Source of the DNA: Pacificibacter maritimus
GTDB lineage: Bacteria; Pseudomonadota; Alphaproteobacteria; Rhodobacterales; Rhodobacteraceae
Assembly (NCBI RefSeq): GCF_003814915.1
Contig: NZ_RKQK01000005.1
Location: 62,001 to 126,000 of the forward strand
Length of the DNA: 64,000 nucleotides
Direction of reading: 5' to 3'
The position numbers and the translations under genes were made by a program. The notes beneath the pieces were generated by a model. It ran no database searches and was not told the origin of the DNA. It saw nothing but the letters and a program-made list of their open reading frames with translations. This document shows positions 27,846 through 36,656 of the stretch, in pieces; positions within the stretch are counted from its first letter, which is position 1, and every line of letters begins with the position of its first letter.

Positions 27846-29767
27846 CGGGCCTTGAGGTCGCGTGACAGCGTGATTGGTTGAATAGACCCACTAAGGCGCG
27901 CGCGATACACAGGAACACTTTCTGCCACGCGCATCACATAGTTCCGCGTTTCTCGGAACGGTATGTGTTCGATCCAATCAATAACATTCGTCTGACTTGA
28001 GCGCGGATCCCCATATGTTTCAATCCAGCGGTTTGCGCGTGTGGGGCCAGCGTTATAGCCCACTGAGATCAATGGAATGTTATATCCGTAATCCTCAATC
28101 AATTTAGCCAAATATTCTGAGCCTAATCTAACGTTGATCTCGGGGTCATAAAGATCATTCGGCTCAAAGGACTCAAGCCCAACTCTATCAGCCATGTCTT
28201 GTCCTGTTTTTGGCATGAGTTGCATAAGGCCTGCTGCACCGACATGGGATCGGGCTTGTGGATAAAACTCGCTTTCACGACGTGCAATCGACAGGGCCAA
28301 TTCGGCAGGCACAGGCAGCGCGTTGGTCTCTAATCCTTGCAGTGGATAGTAGGCACGGTTCAAAACAACACCTCGGTCGGCGGCAAATTTGGCAACGAGC
28401 ACGGCAAGATAAGGATCGGTATCAAGCGCAATGTCACCGAGTTGGCCTAATTCTACCGGTGTTAAAGATTCACCCAAATGCCGCATGAAACGCGCCGCAA
28501 GTGGTAGATCGCCTGCCTCGAACAAAAGCATAGCCGCTTGCAAGACACTTGAGCTCATAAAACTCGCTTGGGCATAGGGCGGGAAACTTTCAGCGCCGAT
28601 CAGTTGTTCGTCCATGGCGATCCCTGCGCGCTCGGCTGCTAAAAGACCGTAGAACGATGTTTGAAACTGTGCTCCAAAGGCATATGCGGCCTGCGCATCA
28701 TCTTTTGCGCCGAGCGCTTCAAGTGCACGACCTTCCCAATAGCCAGCACGGCCTAAAGAAATAGGTGTGCTGACGGACATGCGAAAGCGGTTGAAATGAT
28801 CGAGCGCACGTGCTGGATCATCAAGATAACGCAAGGCAATATAGCCAGAAAGCCACTCTAAATCTGCATAGTGGTCTTCGTCAGGTAAAAGGTAGTGACG
28901 CGAGGCTGCGGAATAGGCAATGCGTGCTTTTCCGTCGCGCATCATTTGGCGCGCCAGTGAACGCCTGCGATCACCCCATCGTTCTGGTTCGCCCAATGCA
29001 TCTCGACTGGTTGACTGCTGCAGCATCCACGTGACCGCATCGTCGCTGCTATTGTTTTTTGCACGCCAAATAAAGCGTTCGTAACTCAATACTGGCGTTC
29101 CACCCAGTTCATTTGGAATCGCATTGATCAGTGTATTCATGCCGTTTTCATCGGTGGCGACGGCCTTGACTGCCTGCACAACTTCGCTCCAACCCTTTGG
29201 CATTAACGTCGCGACATTTGCAGCTTCGGCGTAATTTCCATCCCACAAGGCCCGATTAATGCGCGCTGTACTGTGTTCGGTAACGGTTGCGCCGTAGCGA
29301 GCAATCAGCTCGTTTGATTGCTCTGAAGAAAGCGGCAGTTCGCGCCAAGTGATTACTGCTTGCGCTGCGGCATCGCCCGTCGCGCCGATGGCTTCATAGG
29401 CATCGATTAACTTCAGCGCCCCCGTTGCGGTGCTGGGCGGAAAAGCTGTCAAATAGTCGATGACCTGACGCGGGGGCGTAGAACTGGAAATTGACGCTTC
29501 GCCTTTTTGCGCCAGCAAAGGAAGGCCTGGCCAATCAGGATTTTCACTCAGAAATTTGCGGTACTCGTCAAAACTACCGACGCCTGCGCGCAGACGATGC
29601 CATTCGATGATGTCTACTCCGAGGCCAGCAGCCTGTGCTTTTGCACTGTCCCAATTTCCAGACGCGCGCGCGGCATAGGCCGTCTTTAAGGCAGCTGCAT
29701 CAGGGGATTGTGCAAGGGCTGGTGTTGAGAATGCTACGAAGGCAGCTATAGAAATGGCGCGAATCAT
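27842..29767 (-). CDS. Soluble lytic transglycosylase (Slt70-like)
   Basis: A 641-residue periplasmic murein hydrolase. The signal peptide ends TPALAQ; residues about 25-450 are the superhelical U-domain of paired helices; the C-terminal SLT domain (about 470-625) holds the catalytic Glu in ARRESEFYPQARS followed by GAAGLMQLMP and VRLGSEYL with YNAGP. It cleaves the glycan strand forming 1,6-anhydro ends. I use ATG 29767 because it directly precedes the signal peptide; the in-frame start at 29860 adds 31 basic residues. Divergent from dapA. Confidence 0.93.
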   Translation of the reverse strand: MIRAISIAAFVAFSTPALAQSPDAAALKTAYAARASGNWDSAKAQAAGLGVDIIEWHRLRAGVGSFDEYRKFLSENPDWPGLPLLAQKGEASISSSTPPRQVIDYLTAFPPSTATGALKLIDAYEAIGATGDAAAQAVITWRELPLSSEQSNELIARYGATVTEHSTARINRALWDGNYAEAANVATLMPKGWSEVVQAVKAVATDENGMNTLINAIPNELGGTPVLSYERFIWRAKNNSSDDAVTWMLQQSTSRDALGEPERWGDRRRSLARQMMRDGKARIAYSAASRHYLLPDEDHYADLEWLSGYIALRYLDDPARALDHFNRFRMSVSTPISLGRAGYWEGRALEALGAKDDAQAAYAFGAQFQTSFYGLLAAERAGIAMDEQLIGAESFPPYAQASFMSSSVLQAAMLLFEAGDLPLAARFMRHLGESLTPVELGQLGDIALDTDPYLAVLVAKFAADRGVVLNRAYYPLQGLETNALPVPAELALSIARRESEFYPQARSHVGAAGLMQLMPKTGQDMADRVGLESFEPNDLYDPEINVRLGSEYLAKLIEDYGYNIPLISVGYNAGPTRANRWIETYGDPRSSQTNVIDWIEHIPFRETRNYVMRVAESVPVYRARLSGSIQPITLSRDLKAR

Positions 29768-29953
29768 ATGGGGTTTAGGCCTCTTGTGCTCGAACTTTTT
29801 TGATCGTTTTGCAACAAAGGTAGCGGTTGTGACTTTACTCGCAAGACACATTGTTGGCATTTCTCACGAAGGCGGCTAGTTTCCGCGAGAATTTATGACG
29901 CGACTCAGCCCTGCGCGGGCTTATCGCACATCAAGTAAGAAGAGGAGCGCACA

Positions 29954-30826
29954 ATGTTTAAAGGGTCATATCCAGCCCTGGTGACGCCGTTTAAGGACGG
30001 CTCGGTGGACTTTGATGCACTCAAACGCTTGGTTGAGTGGCACATTGCGCAAGGATCAAACGGATTGGTGCCTGTGGGCACAACGGGCGAAAGCCCCACT
30101 TTGACGCACGATGAACACGAAAAAGTGGTAGAAGTTGTGGTCGAAACTGCCGCGGGCCGTATTCCAGTGATCGCAGGCGCTGGGTCAAACAACACCGCTG
30201 AAAGCATCCATTTGGCGCAACATGCTGCCAAGGTTGGGGCTGACGCCGTATTGGTTGTGACCCCGTACTACAACAAACCAACGCAGTCCGGTCTGATCGC
30301 ACATTTTACCGCTGTGCATGACGCAGCAGAAATTCCGATTGTGATCTACAATATTCCTGCGCGGTCTATCGTTGATATGACGCCTAAGACCATGGGTGAA
30401 CTCAGCAAATTGCCCCGCATTGTAGGCGTGAAAGACGCGACAGGGGATCTAGCGCGTGTTCCCGCTACTCGTATCACATGCGGTACAGATTTCATTCAGT
30501 TATCAGGCGAAGACGCTACTGCATTGGGCTTTAACGCCCATGGTGGTGTCGGCTGTATTTCCGTCACTGCGAATGTAGCGCCAAAGCTTTGCAGTGAAAT
30601 GCAAGCCGCGACATTGGCTGGCGATTTCAAGACGGCGTTGGACATCACTGACAAGCTGATGCCTTTGCACCAAGCAATTTTCGCCGAACCTGGGTTGTGT
30701 GGTGTAAAATATGCGATGTCCCTCTTGGATCTTTGTGACGCCGAGGTCCGCTTGCCGCTCTTGCCTGTGACCGATGCAACCAAGGCGCAGATCAAATCCG
30801 CGATGGAGCATGCGGAGCTGCTTTAA
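29954..30826 (+). CDS. dapA: 4-hydroxy-tetrahydrodipicolinate synthase
   Basis: Condenses pyruvate with aspartate semialdehyde, the committed step to diaminopimelate and lysine. The 290-residue TIM barrel has the Schiff-base Lys160 (VGVKDATGD), Tyr132 in IYNIPAR and Thr43-Thr44 in VGTTGES. GAGGAG lies 7 bases upstream of ATG 29954. A strong terminator follows at 30851. The adjacent divergent gene is a murein transglycosylase, so both neighbours touch cell-wall supply and turnover. Confidence 0.97.
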   Translation: MFKGSYPALVTPFKDGSVDFDALKRLVEWHIAQGSNGLVPVGTTGESPTLTHDEHEKVVEVVVETAAGRIPVIAGAGSNNTAESIHLAQHAAKVGADAVLVVTPYYNKPTQSGLIAHFTAVHDAAEIPIVIYNIPARSIVDMTPKTMGELSKLPRIVGVKDATGDLARVPATRITCGTDFIQLSGEDATALGFNAHGGVGCISVTANVAPKLCSEMQAATLAGDFKTALDITDKLMPLHQAIFAEPGLCGVKYAMSLLDLCDAEVRLPLLPVTDATKAQIKSAMEHAELL

Positions 30827-30850
30827 GCATTCGTTCTGCATTTGAATTTT

Positions 30851-30880
30851 AAAAGGGAGGGCTTGGCTCTCCCTTTTTCT
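30851..30880 (+). terminator. Intrinsic terminator after dapA
   Basis: Arms AAAAGGGAG (30851-30859) and CTCCCTTTT (30869-30877) form a perfect 9-bp hairpin followed by further T. It lies 24 bases after the dapA stop. Confidence 0.88.
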
Positions 30881-30965
30881 ATGGGCGCACCTATATAAAT
30901 GAGGCGTATACAAGGGCAGCGCGCCAGTGGACACTGCGCGGTCTATGGCTTATCTGGAATGAATT

Positions 30966-31442
30966 ATGGCTAAGAAAAAAACTGCAGAAGAGAAAAACTA
31001 TAAAGTCATCGCTGAAAACCGGCGGGCGCGCTATGACTATGCGATCGAAAGCGATATCGAATGCGGCATCGTATTGATGGGATCCGAAGTCAAATCTTTG
31101 CGCACTGGCGGGTCCAATATTGCGGAAAGCTATGCATCCGTTGATGATTCTGAACTGTGGCTCACCAACTCATATATAGCACCATACCAACAAGCTATGT
31201 TCCCGCATGAGGAACGCCGTAAGCGGAAGCTCTTAGTCTCAAAACGCGAGTTGTCAAAACTGTGGCAGGCCACGGGGCGCGAAGGCATGACTCTTGTGCC
31301 GCTTGTCATGTATTTCAACCACAAGGGTCAGGTTAAAGTGAAGCTTGGCATCGCCAAAGGTAAGAAAAACCACGACAAGCGTGCGACTGACGCCAAGCGC
31401 GATTGGCAACGCCAAAAGTCACGGCTGATGCGCCAAAATTAA
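30966..31442 (+). CDS. smpB: SsrA-binding protein SmpB
   Basis: A 158-residue OB-fold protein that binds tmRNA and is needed for trans-translation rescue of stalled ribosomes. Diagnostic segments are [28 protein letters not shown], and the positively charged C-terminal tail [15 protein letters not shown] that enters the decoding site. The ribosome site is weak. No tmRNA-like sequence is present nearby, as expected for alphaproteobacteria where the two-piece ssrA is usually unlinked. dapA-smpB is a frequent order in this group. Confidence 0.96.
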   Translation: MAKKKTAEEKNYKVIAENRRARYDYAIESDIECGIVLMGSEVKSLRTGGSNIAESYASVDDSELWLTNSYIAPYQQAMFPHEERRKRKLLVSKRELSKLWQATGREGMTLVPLVMYFNHKGQVKVKLGIAKGKKNHDKRATDAKRDWQRQKSRLMRQN

Positions 31443-31452
31443 GCTTCCTAAC

Positions 31453-31472
31453 GCAGTTTTCTAACTGCTTTA
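31453..31472 (+). terminator. Weak terminator-like hairpin after smpB
   Basis: GCAGTT (31453-31458) and AACTGC (31463-31468) around TTCT, followed by TTTATG, 11 bases after the smpB stop. The stem is short, so strength is uncertain. Confidence 0.4.
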
Positions 31473-31595
31473 TGACCCACCTCATATGGTTTAGGCTTCC
31501 ATTTTGTATGTTTTAGCGATGATGTCTGCGGGCATGGCTTGCATGAAATCATTCGGAACGCTATTCGACATATACTTGAAGCCTCGGGGTCAATA

Positions 31596-32450
31596 ATGCT
31601 GAACAGCGATCCAAATACAATCGTTTCAACCACGTGGCTTGCCGCGCATTTTGATGACCCGAATCTGCGGATCATTGATGCATCTTGGTATATGCCAAAC
31701 AGCAACCGCGATGCGAAAGCGGAATTTCTTTCATCTCATATCCCGACAGCGCAGTTCGTTGATATCGACGTTTTGTCTGATGTGAATTCAGACTTGCCGC
31801 ATATGCTCCCCAAAGCCGATCAATTTGCTGAACACATGCAGAAAATCGGCGTAGGCGATGGGCATCAAGTTGTGATCTACGACGGTGCGGGAGTGTTCTC
31901 AGCGCCTAGGTTGTGGTGGATGTTTCGATATTTCGGCCAAAATAATGTCGCCGTTCTAGATGGTGGGTTGCCGAAGTGGCTGTCTGAAAAACGCCCTGTG
32001 ACCTCGAAATGCGGGCTTAAACGATCAAGCTCAATGACTGTCACGATCAAGCCAGATTTGTTGCGAAATGTAACCGAAGTTGCTTCAAGCTCCAAGTTGG
32101 GCGATCACCAGATTTTAGATGCGCGATCTGCACCGCGGTTTAAAGGCGAAGCGCCTGAGCCGCGCCAAGGTTTGAGATCGGGTCACATCCCCAATTCGTA
32201 CAACTTGCCGTTTGGCGACATTTTAGCCCCTGACGGCACGTTTAAAAATCCTGGCGAGTTACGGCAAATATTTCAAGCCGTAGGCGTCAACCTATCCAAA
32301 CCAGTGATCACGACCTGCGGGTCGGGCGTGACTGCTGCAATTTTAAGCCTCGCGCTTGAGCGGATCGGAGCAAAGCATGCGCTTTACGACGGAAGCTGGG
32401 CGGAATGGGGAATGTATGGCGACTTGGATGTCGCAACAGGAGATGCGTAA
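31596..32450 (+). CDS. sseA: 3-mercaptopyruvate sulfurtransferase
   Basis: A 284-residue tandem-rhodanese enzyme that moves sulfur from 3-mercaptopyruvate to an acceptor. The inactive first rhodanese domain is residues 1-140; the second ends with the active-site loop CGSGVTA, the mercaptopyruvate-type signature (thiosulfate sulfurtransferases usually have a basic residue there). I use ATG 31596 (MLNSDPNTIVSTTWLA); a longer in-frame reading from 31539 lacks a ribosome site. Its stop overlaps the aminotransferase start by one base (TAATG), so both form an operon, plausibly linked through cysteine or aromatic amino-acid transamination. Confidence 0.93.
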   Translation: MLNSDPNTIVSTTWLAAHFDDPNLRIIDASWYMPNSNRDAKAEFLSSHIPTAQFVDIDVLSDVNSDLPHMLPKADQFAEHMQKIGVGDGHQVVIYDGAGVFSAPRLWWMFRYFGQNNVAVLDGGLPKWLSEKRPVTSKCGLKRSSSMTVTIKPDLLRNVTEVASSSKLGDHQILDARSAPRFKGEAPEPRQGLRSGHIPNSYNLPFGDILAPDGTFKNPGELRQIFQAVGVNLSKPVITTCGSGVTAAILSLALERIGAKHALYDGSWAEWGMYGDLDVATGDA

Positions 32451-33634
32451 TGCTGAACAATCTAAAACCACAAGCCCCAGATGCAATCTTGCAATTGATC
32501 ACGCTGTGCCGTGAGGACACACGCGCGACTAAAATCGACCTTGGTGTGGGCGTGTACAAAGATGGCACTGGGAATACGCCTGTGATGAAGGCAATTCGCA
32601 CAGCTGGCAAACAGGTGTGGGATGCTGAGACAACTAAGGTTTATACAAACCTGCCGGGCGATCCTGCGTTTGGGAATGTCATGCGCGACTTGGTCTTGGC
32701 TGATAGCGTGTCAGCTGATCGCGTGTCTGCGATTGCGACACCAGGTGGAACAGGTGCGATCCGTCAAGCGTTTGAACTTGGGCGTCAGGCGAACCCCGAT
32801 ATGACCGTATGGACGTCAAACCCCACTTGGCCGAACCACGTGGCGATTTTGAAATTCATGGGTCTTCCAAACTCAGAATATGCCTATTTTGATGCCGAGT
32901 CCTGCACCGTTGATTTTGATGCAATGATGGATAGCCTGAAGGGCGTTAAAGCGGGTGATATGGTGCTGCTTCATGGTTGCTGCCACAACCCGACAGGCGC
33001 AAACTTAACGCTGGAACAATTCGGTATTGTTGCTGATTTGATCGCTGAAAAGGGCGCCTTGGCACTTGTAGACATCGCTTATCAAGGATTTGGTGACGGA
33101 TTGGAAGAAGATGCAGCGCCTACACGTTTGTTGGCGTCGAAGTTGCCCGAGATGCTTATCGCGGCGTCCTGTTCAAAAAACTTTGGAGTTTACCGCGAAC
33201 GTGTTGGTTGTTTGATGGCAGTATCCGAAACAGCGGCGAGTGCGCCAACCACGCAAGCGAATATGAATTACCTTAACCGGATCGCATTTTCATTCCCACC
33301 AGATCACGGCGCACGATTGGTGACGACTGTCTTGTCAGATCCTGCGTTGACCGCTGACTGGAAAACCGAATTGGAAGATGTGCGCCTGAGTATGCTTGGT
33401 TTGCGTACTCAATTGGCTGATGAATTGCGTCAGCGTACGAATTCAGATCGTTTTGATTTCATCGCGGAGCACCGTGGAATGTTCTCGCGCATTGGTGCAA
33501 CACCTGAAGAGGTTTTGAAAATGCGTGAGGATTTCGGGATCTACATGGTGTCAGATAGCCGCATGAATATCGCAGGGCTGAACCCCACAACAGTTCCACA
33601 TTTGGCTGAAGCAATCGCGAAATCTTGTAAATAA
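32450..33634 (+). CDS. Aromatic/aspartate aminotransferase (TyrB/AspC type)
   Basis: A 394-residue class I pyridoxal-phosphate aminotransferase. Seen are DLGVGVYKDGTGNTP near the start, the HGCCHNPTGAN cofactor site, the PLP-binding Lys in SCSKNFGVYRERVG and the substrate Arg region MNIAGLNP near the end; the dimeric family is normally about 395 residues. TyrB and AspC cannot be separated by eye, so no symbol is given. ATG 32450 shares a base with the sseA stop and has AGGAG at 32439-32443. Confidence 0.94.
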   Translation: MLNNLKPQAPDAILQLITLCREDTRATKIDLGVGVYKDGTGNTPVMKAIRTAGKQVWDAETTKVYTNLPGDPAFGNVMRDLVLADSVSADRVSAIATPGGTGAIRQAFELGRQANPDMTVWTSNPTWPNHVAILKFMGLPNSEYAYFDAESCTVDFDAMMDSLKGVKAGDMVLLHGCCHNPTGANLTLEQFGIVADLIAEKGALALVDIAYQGFGDGLEEDAAPTRLLASKLPEMLIAASCSKNFGVYRERVGCLMAVSETAASAPTTQANMNYLNRIAFSFPPDHGARLVTTVLSDPALTADWKTELEDVRLSMLGLRTQLADELRQRTNSDRFDFIAEHRGMFSRIGATPEEVLKMREDFGIYMVSDSRMNIAGLNPTTVPHLAEAIAKSCK

Positions 33635-33654
33635 GATTTGCGAATAGCGAATGA

Positions 33655-33684
33655 AAAAAGGGCGCCTCTGTGGGCGCCCTTTAG
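33655..33684 (+). terminator. Intrinsic terminator after the aminotransferase
   Basis: AAAGGGCGCC (33657-33666) and GGCGCCCTTT (33673-33682) form a perfect 10-bp stem with loop TCTGTG. A-run before and short T-run after; it may also help end the convergent lysozyme-like gene, which ends at 33720. Confidence 0.82.
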
Positions 33685-33719
33685 CCATATAGATAACGTA
33701 ATATCAATGAACCAAGGGG

Positions 33720-34538
33720 TTACCCCCATCCGATTTTCTGCATGTGCAGGTCAAAGTCTTTCCATGTGATAGAAGCTTTGTTGCCCGCAAAGCCATGATA
33801 ATGTGATTTGCCTGTAGAGTTGGGCAACCCAGCCCATATTTTTGCGAGATTGTTCATGAAGGTTTGGCGCTTCATTTGTCCTGCTTGAAATGCGCTTAGG
33901 CCAGCATCCTCAAGCAATACGTCAGCCAGTGCGTCTTGTAGGCTTGGGGTGAACAGTGCTGTGGTCGGCGCACCGATCTGATCAACCACACGACGAAGTG
34001 TTTTGGGAATGAATTGATAGCGCCCTATGGCATGGGGTTGTTTGGGGGTCGCATCAATCCATGCATAAATTTCACCAAGCGTCATCTGTGTGGGCGGTTT
34101 TGGTGTTTTGATTTTGGCGCCATGCTGCACGGCATCATAGCCATGGCGACGGGATTCCGCTTGCCCGATAATATAGCGAATTTGTTCAACTCCGTTCCCT
34201 GTTTTGGGCGCATGATATGGCGTTCGCATCGCTGCGGTCACGACACTCACAGGCTTGGGCAAAACACTAGGTTGTCGGGCTGACACAGTGGTCGCCACAG
34301 GTTGCGGACGTGGGGGAAGGGGGGCAAAAAAACCAAGGTTTGCTTGCGTCGGCATTAAGCTTGGGTTTTGCGTATTGGTGTCAAACAAGGGGCGGGTACG
34401 TGTCGTCGCTGTTAAGATACCGCGATTCTGAAAAAAATTGGTGCCCGTGTTTAAAATGGAATTTGGTTCAGCGATTGCAGAACCCAAGGCGATAAATAAC
34501 AAAAAATGGGCACCAAGTACGCGGTAAACTAGAGTCAT
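33720..34538 (-). CDS. Secreted lysozyme-like (GH104/phage-muramidase type) protein
   Basis: A 272-residue exported protein. The signal peptide ends GSAIAEP; residues 25-115 are a Pro/Thr/Asn-rich linker; residues about 118-270 resemble phage-type lysozymes of the GH104 class: IGQAESRRHGYDAV contains the catalytic Glu, MTLGEIYAWI and AIGRYQFIPKTL match the typical second and third motifs, and LADVLLEDAGL the fourth. The linker suggests envelope tethering. Start ATG 34538 has AAGGAGG about 6 bases upstream; longer in-frame readings lack a signal peptide. It stands alone between the aminotransferase and amtB terminators. Confidence 0.8.
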   Translation of the reverse strand: MTLVYRVLGAHFLLFIALGSAIAEPNSILNTGTNFFQNRGILTATTRTRPLFDTNTQNPSLMPTQANLGFFAPLPPRPQPVATTVSARQPSVLPKPVSVVTAAMRTPYHAPKTGNGVEQIRYIIGQAESRRHGYDAVQHGAKIKTPKPPTQMTLGEIYAWIDATPKQPHAIGRYQFIPKTLRRVVDQIGAPTTALFTPSLQDALADVLLEDAGLSAFQAGQMKRQTFMNNLAKIWAGLPNSTGKSHYHGFAGNKASITWKDFDLHMQKIGWG

Positions 34539-34644
34539 TCTGACCTCCTTGCAGGGCGGCACTTTCGAGCCGCGATATCGAACAAGGACAAGATGAGACA
34601 GATTTATTGAAAATTGGTTGAGGTGCGCGCTTTTTAATGCCTGC

Positions 34645-34680
34645 ATAAAAATGGCCCGCACATTTCTGTACGGGCCACTT
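34645..34680 (-). terminator. Intrinsic terminator after amtB (leftward)
   Basis: On the minus strand a hairpin with arms TGGCCCG and CGGGCCA (34671-34677 and 34652-34658) is followed by TTTTTA. It lies 18 bases past the amtB stop. Confidence 0.82.
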
Positions 34681-34697
34681 GATCTTATGTGAAAGGC

Positions 34698-36017
34698 TTA
34701 GCCCTTGTAGAACTCTGGGTAAGCTTCCATGCCAAGCTCAGATTTGTCGAGACCCATGATCTCGTCTTCTTCTGAAACGCGGATGCCTGTGACAGCTTTA
34801 AGGATCAGCCAAACAACCAAGGACACGATGAACACAAAGGCGCCGATTGCGATGATGCCGAAAGCTTGTGTTACAAAAGATGTACCGTCGTTTGTGATTG
34901 GAACAGCCATTGTGCCCCAGATACCAGCGATCAAGTGAACAGGGATGGCGCCAACAACGTCATCGATTTTCATCTTGTCGAGCAATGGAACTGTGTAAAC
35001 CACGATCACACCACCGATGCCGCCGATTACCAAAGACATGAACAAGGAAGGTGCGAGCGGTTCAGCTGTGATGGACACAAGACCAGCAAGCGCGCCGTTC
35101 AAAACCATGGTCAGGTCAGTTTTGCCGTATGTCACCTGTGTTAGGATCAAGGCAACAACCGCACCAGCCGCAGCGGCCATGTTTGTGTTTGCAAAGATGC
35201 GAGATACGTCAGTTACATCGCCAACTGTACCAGCAGCCAATTGTGAGCCACCGTTGAAGCCGAACCAACCGAGCCACAAGATGAATGTACCCAATGTTGC
35301 GAGCGCCAAGTTGGAACCAGGCATTGGAATGGTTTTGCCATCTTTGTATTTGCCGATACGTGGGCCAAGTACGATCGCACCTGCAAGCGCTGCGAAACCA
35401 CCAGCTGCGTGAACCAATGTGGAACCAGCAAAGTCAGAGAAACCCATTTCAGACAAGAAGCCGCCGCCCCACTGCCAAGATGCTTCGATCGGGTAGATAA
35501 CGCCGGTCAAGATCGCAGTGAAGAAAAGGAATGGCCACAATTTGATGCGCTCAGCAAGCGTACCAGAAACGATAGAGGCTGTTGTCGCACAGAACATCAA
35601 TTGGAAGAAGAAGTCAGATGCGCCAGATGCGTAATCTAGGGCTGCGTCTGCTGCATCTAGGCCAACTGGCTCAAGTGATGTAATTGCAAACCATGGTCCC
35701 ATGATGCCTTCGATGACCCATTCGCCTGGGTACATGATGCCGTAGCCGATAAGCCAGTACATGATGGATGCAATGGCAAAGAGCGAGATGTTCTTAGTCA
35801 ACTGTGTCGCAACGTTTTTTGAACGCACAAGGCCAGCTTCTAGCATAGCAAAACCAGCTGCCATCCAGAAAACCAAGAAGCCACCGATCAAGAAGAGCAA
35901 CGTTGTGAAAATATATGGGTTAATGTCAGGCGCTGCTTCAGCGGCGTCCTGAGCGAAGGCAACAGCAGGAAGCGCAGAGGCGACCAGTGATGCTGGGATG
36001 AGTTTAGTGAGTTTCAT
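34698..36017 (-). CDS. amtB: Ammonium transporter AmtB
   Basis: A 439-residue trimeric inner-membrane channel for ammonium/ammonia. A cleavable signal peptide (ending AVAFAQ) precedes eleven hydrophobic segments. The pore signature DFAGSTLVHAAGGFAAL with the conserved Asp and His is present, as is the second pore His in GAIPVHLIAGIWG. The C-terminal cytoplasmic tail ends EEDEIMGLDKSELGMEAY, the conserved GlnK-interacting tail. I use ATG 36017; the reading extended to 36173 overlaps glnK. It follows glnK by 34 bases in one operon and is controlled post-translationally by GlnK. Confidence 0.96.
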   Translation of the reverse strand: MKLTKLIPASLVASALPAVAFAQDAAEAAPDINPYIFTTLLFLIGGFLVFWMAAGFAMLEAGLVRSKNVATQLTKNISLFAIASIMYWLIGYGIMYPGEWVIEGIMGPWFAITSLEPVGLDAADAALDYASGASDFFFQLMFCATTASIVSGTLAERIKLWPFLFFTAILTGVIYPIEASWQWGGGFLSEMGFSDFAGSTLVHAAGGFAALAGAIVLGPRIGKYKDGKTIPMPGSNLALATLGTFILWLGWFGFNGGSQLAAGTVGDVTDVSRIFANTNMAAAAGAVVALILTQVTYGKTDLTMVLNGALAGLVSITAEPLAPSLFMSLVIGGIGGVIVVYTVPLLDKMKIDDVVGAIPVHLIAGIWGTMAVPITNDGTSFVTQAFGIIAIGAFVFIVSLVVWLILKAVTGIRVSEEDEIMGLDKSELGMEAYPEFYKG

Positions 36018-36051
36018 GTAAGAAGTCCCTTTTCGTCTCAATCTTGCGCGC

Positions 36052-36486
<435 letters not shown>

Positions 36487-36656
36487 CTATTTGTGAGTCG
36501 AAAACAGGCAGTTGTGATTAAAAAATGCACAAAATGGCTACTAAGTATAAAAAATAGGCAACAAATAAAGCCTGCGGGGGCGTAGGTTTCCCCTCAACAT
36601 TCACGCGCTGCCTCTGTACTGTGCAGCCAACAACGAAAAACGATTGAGCGAGAAAC

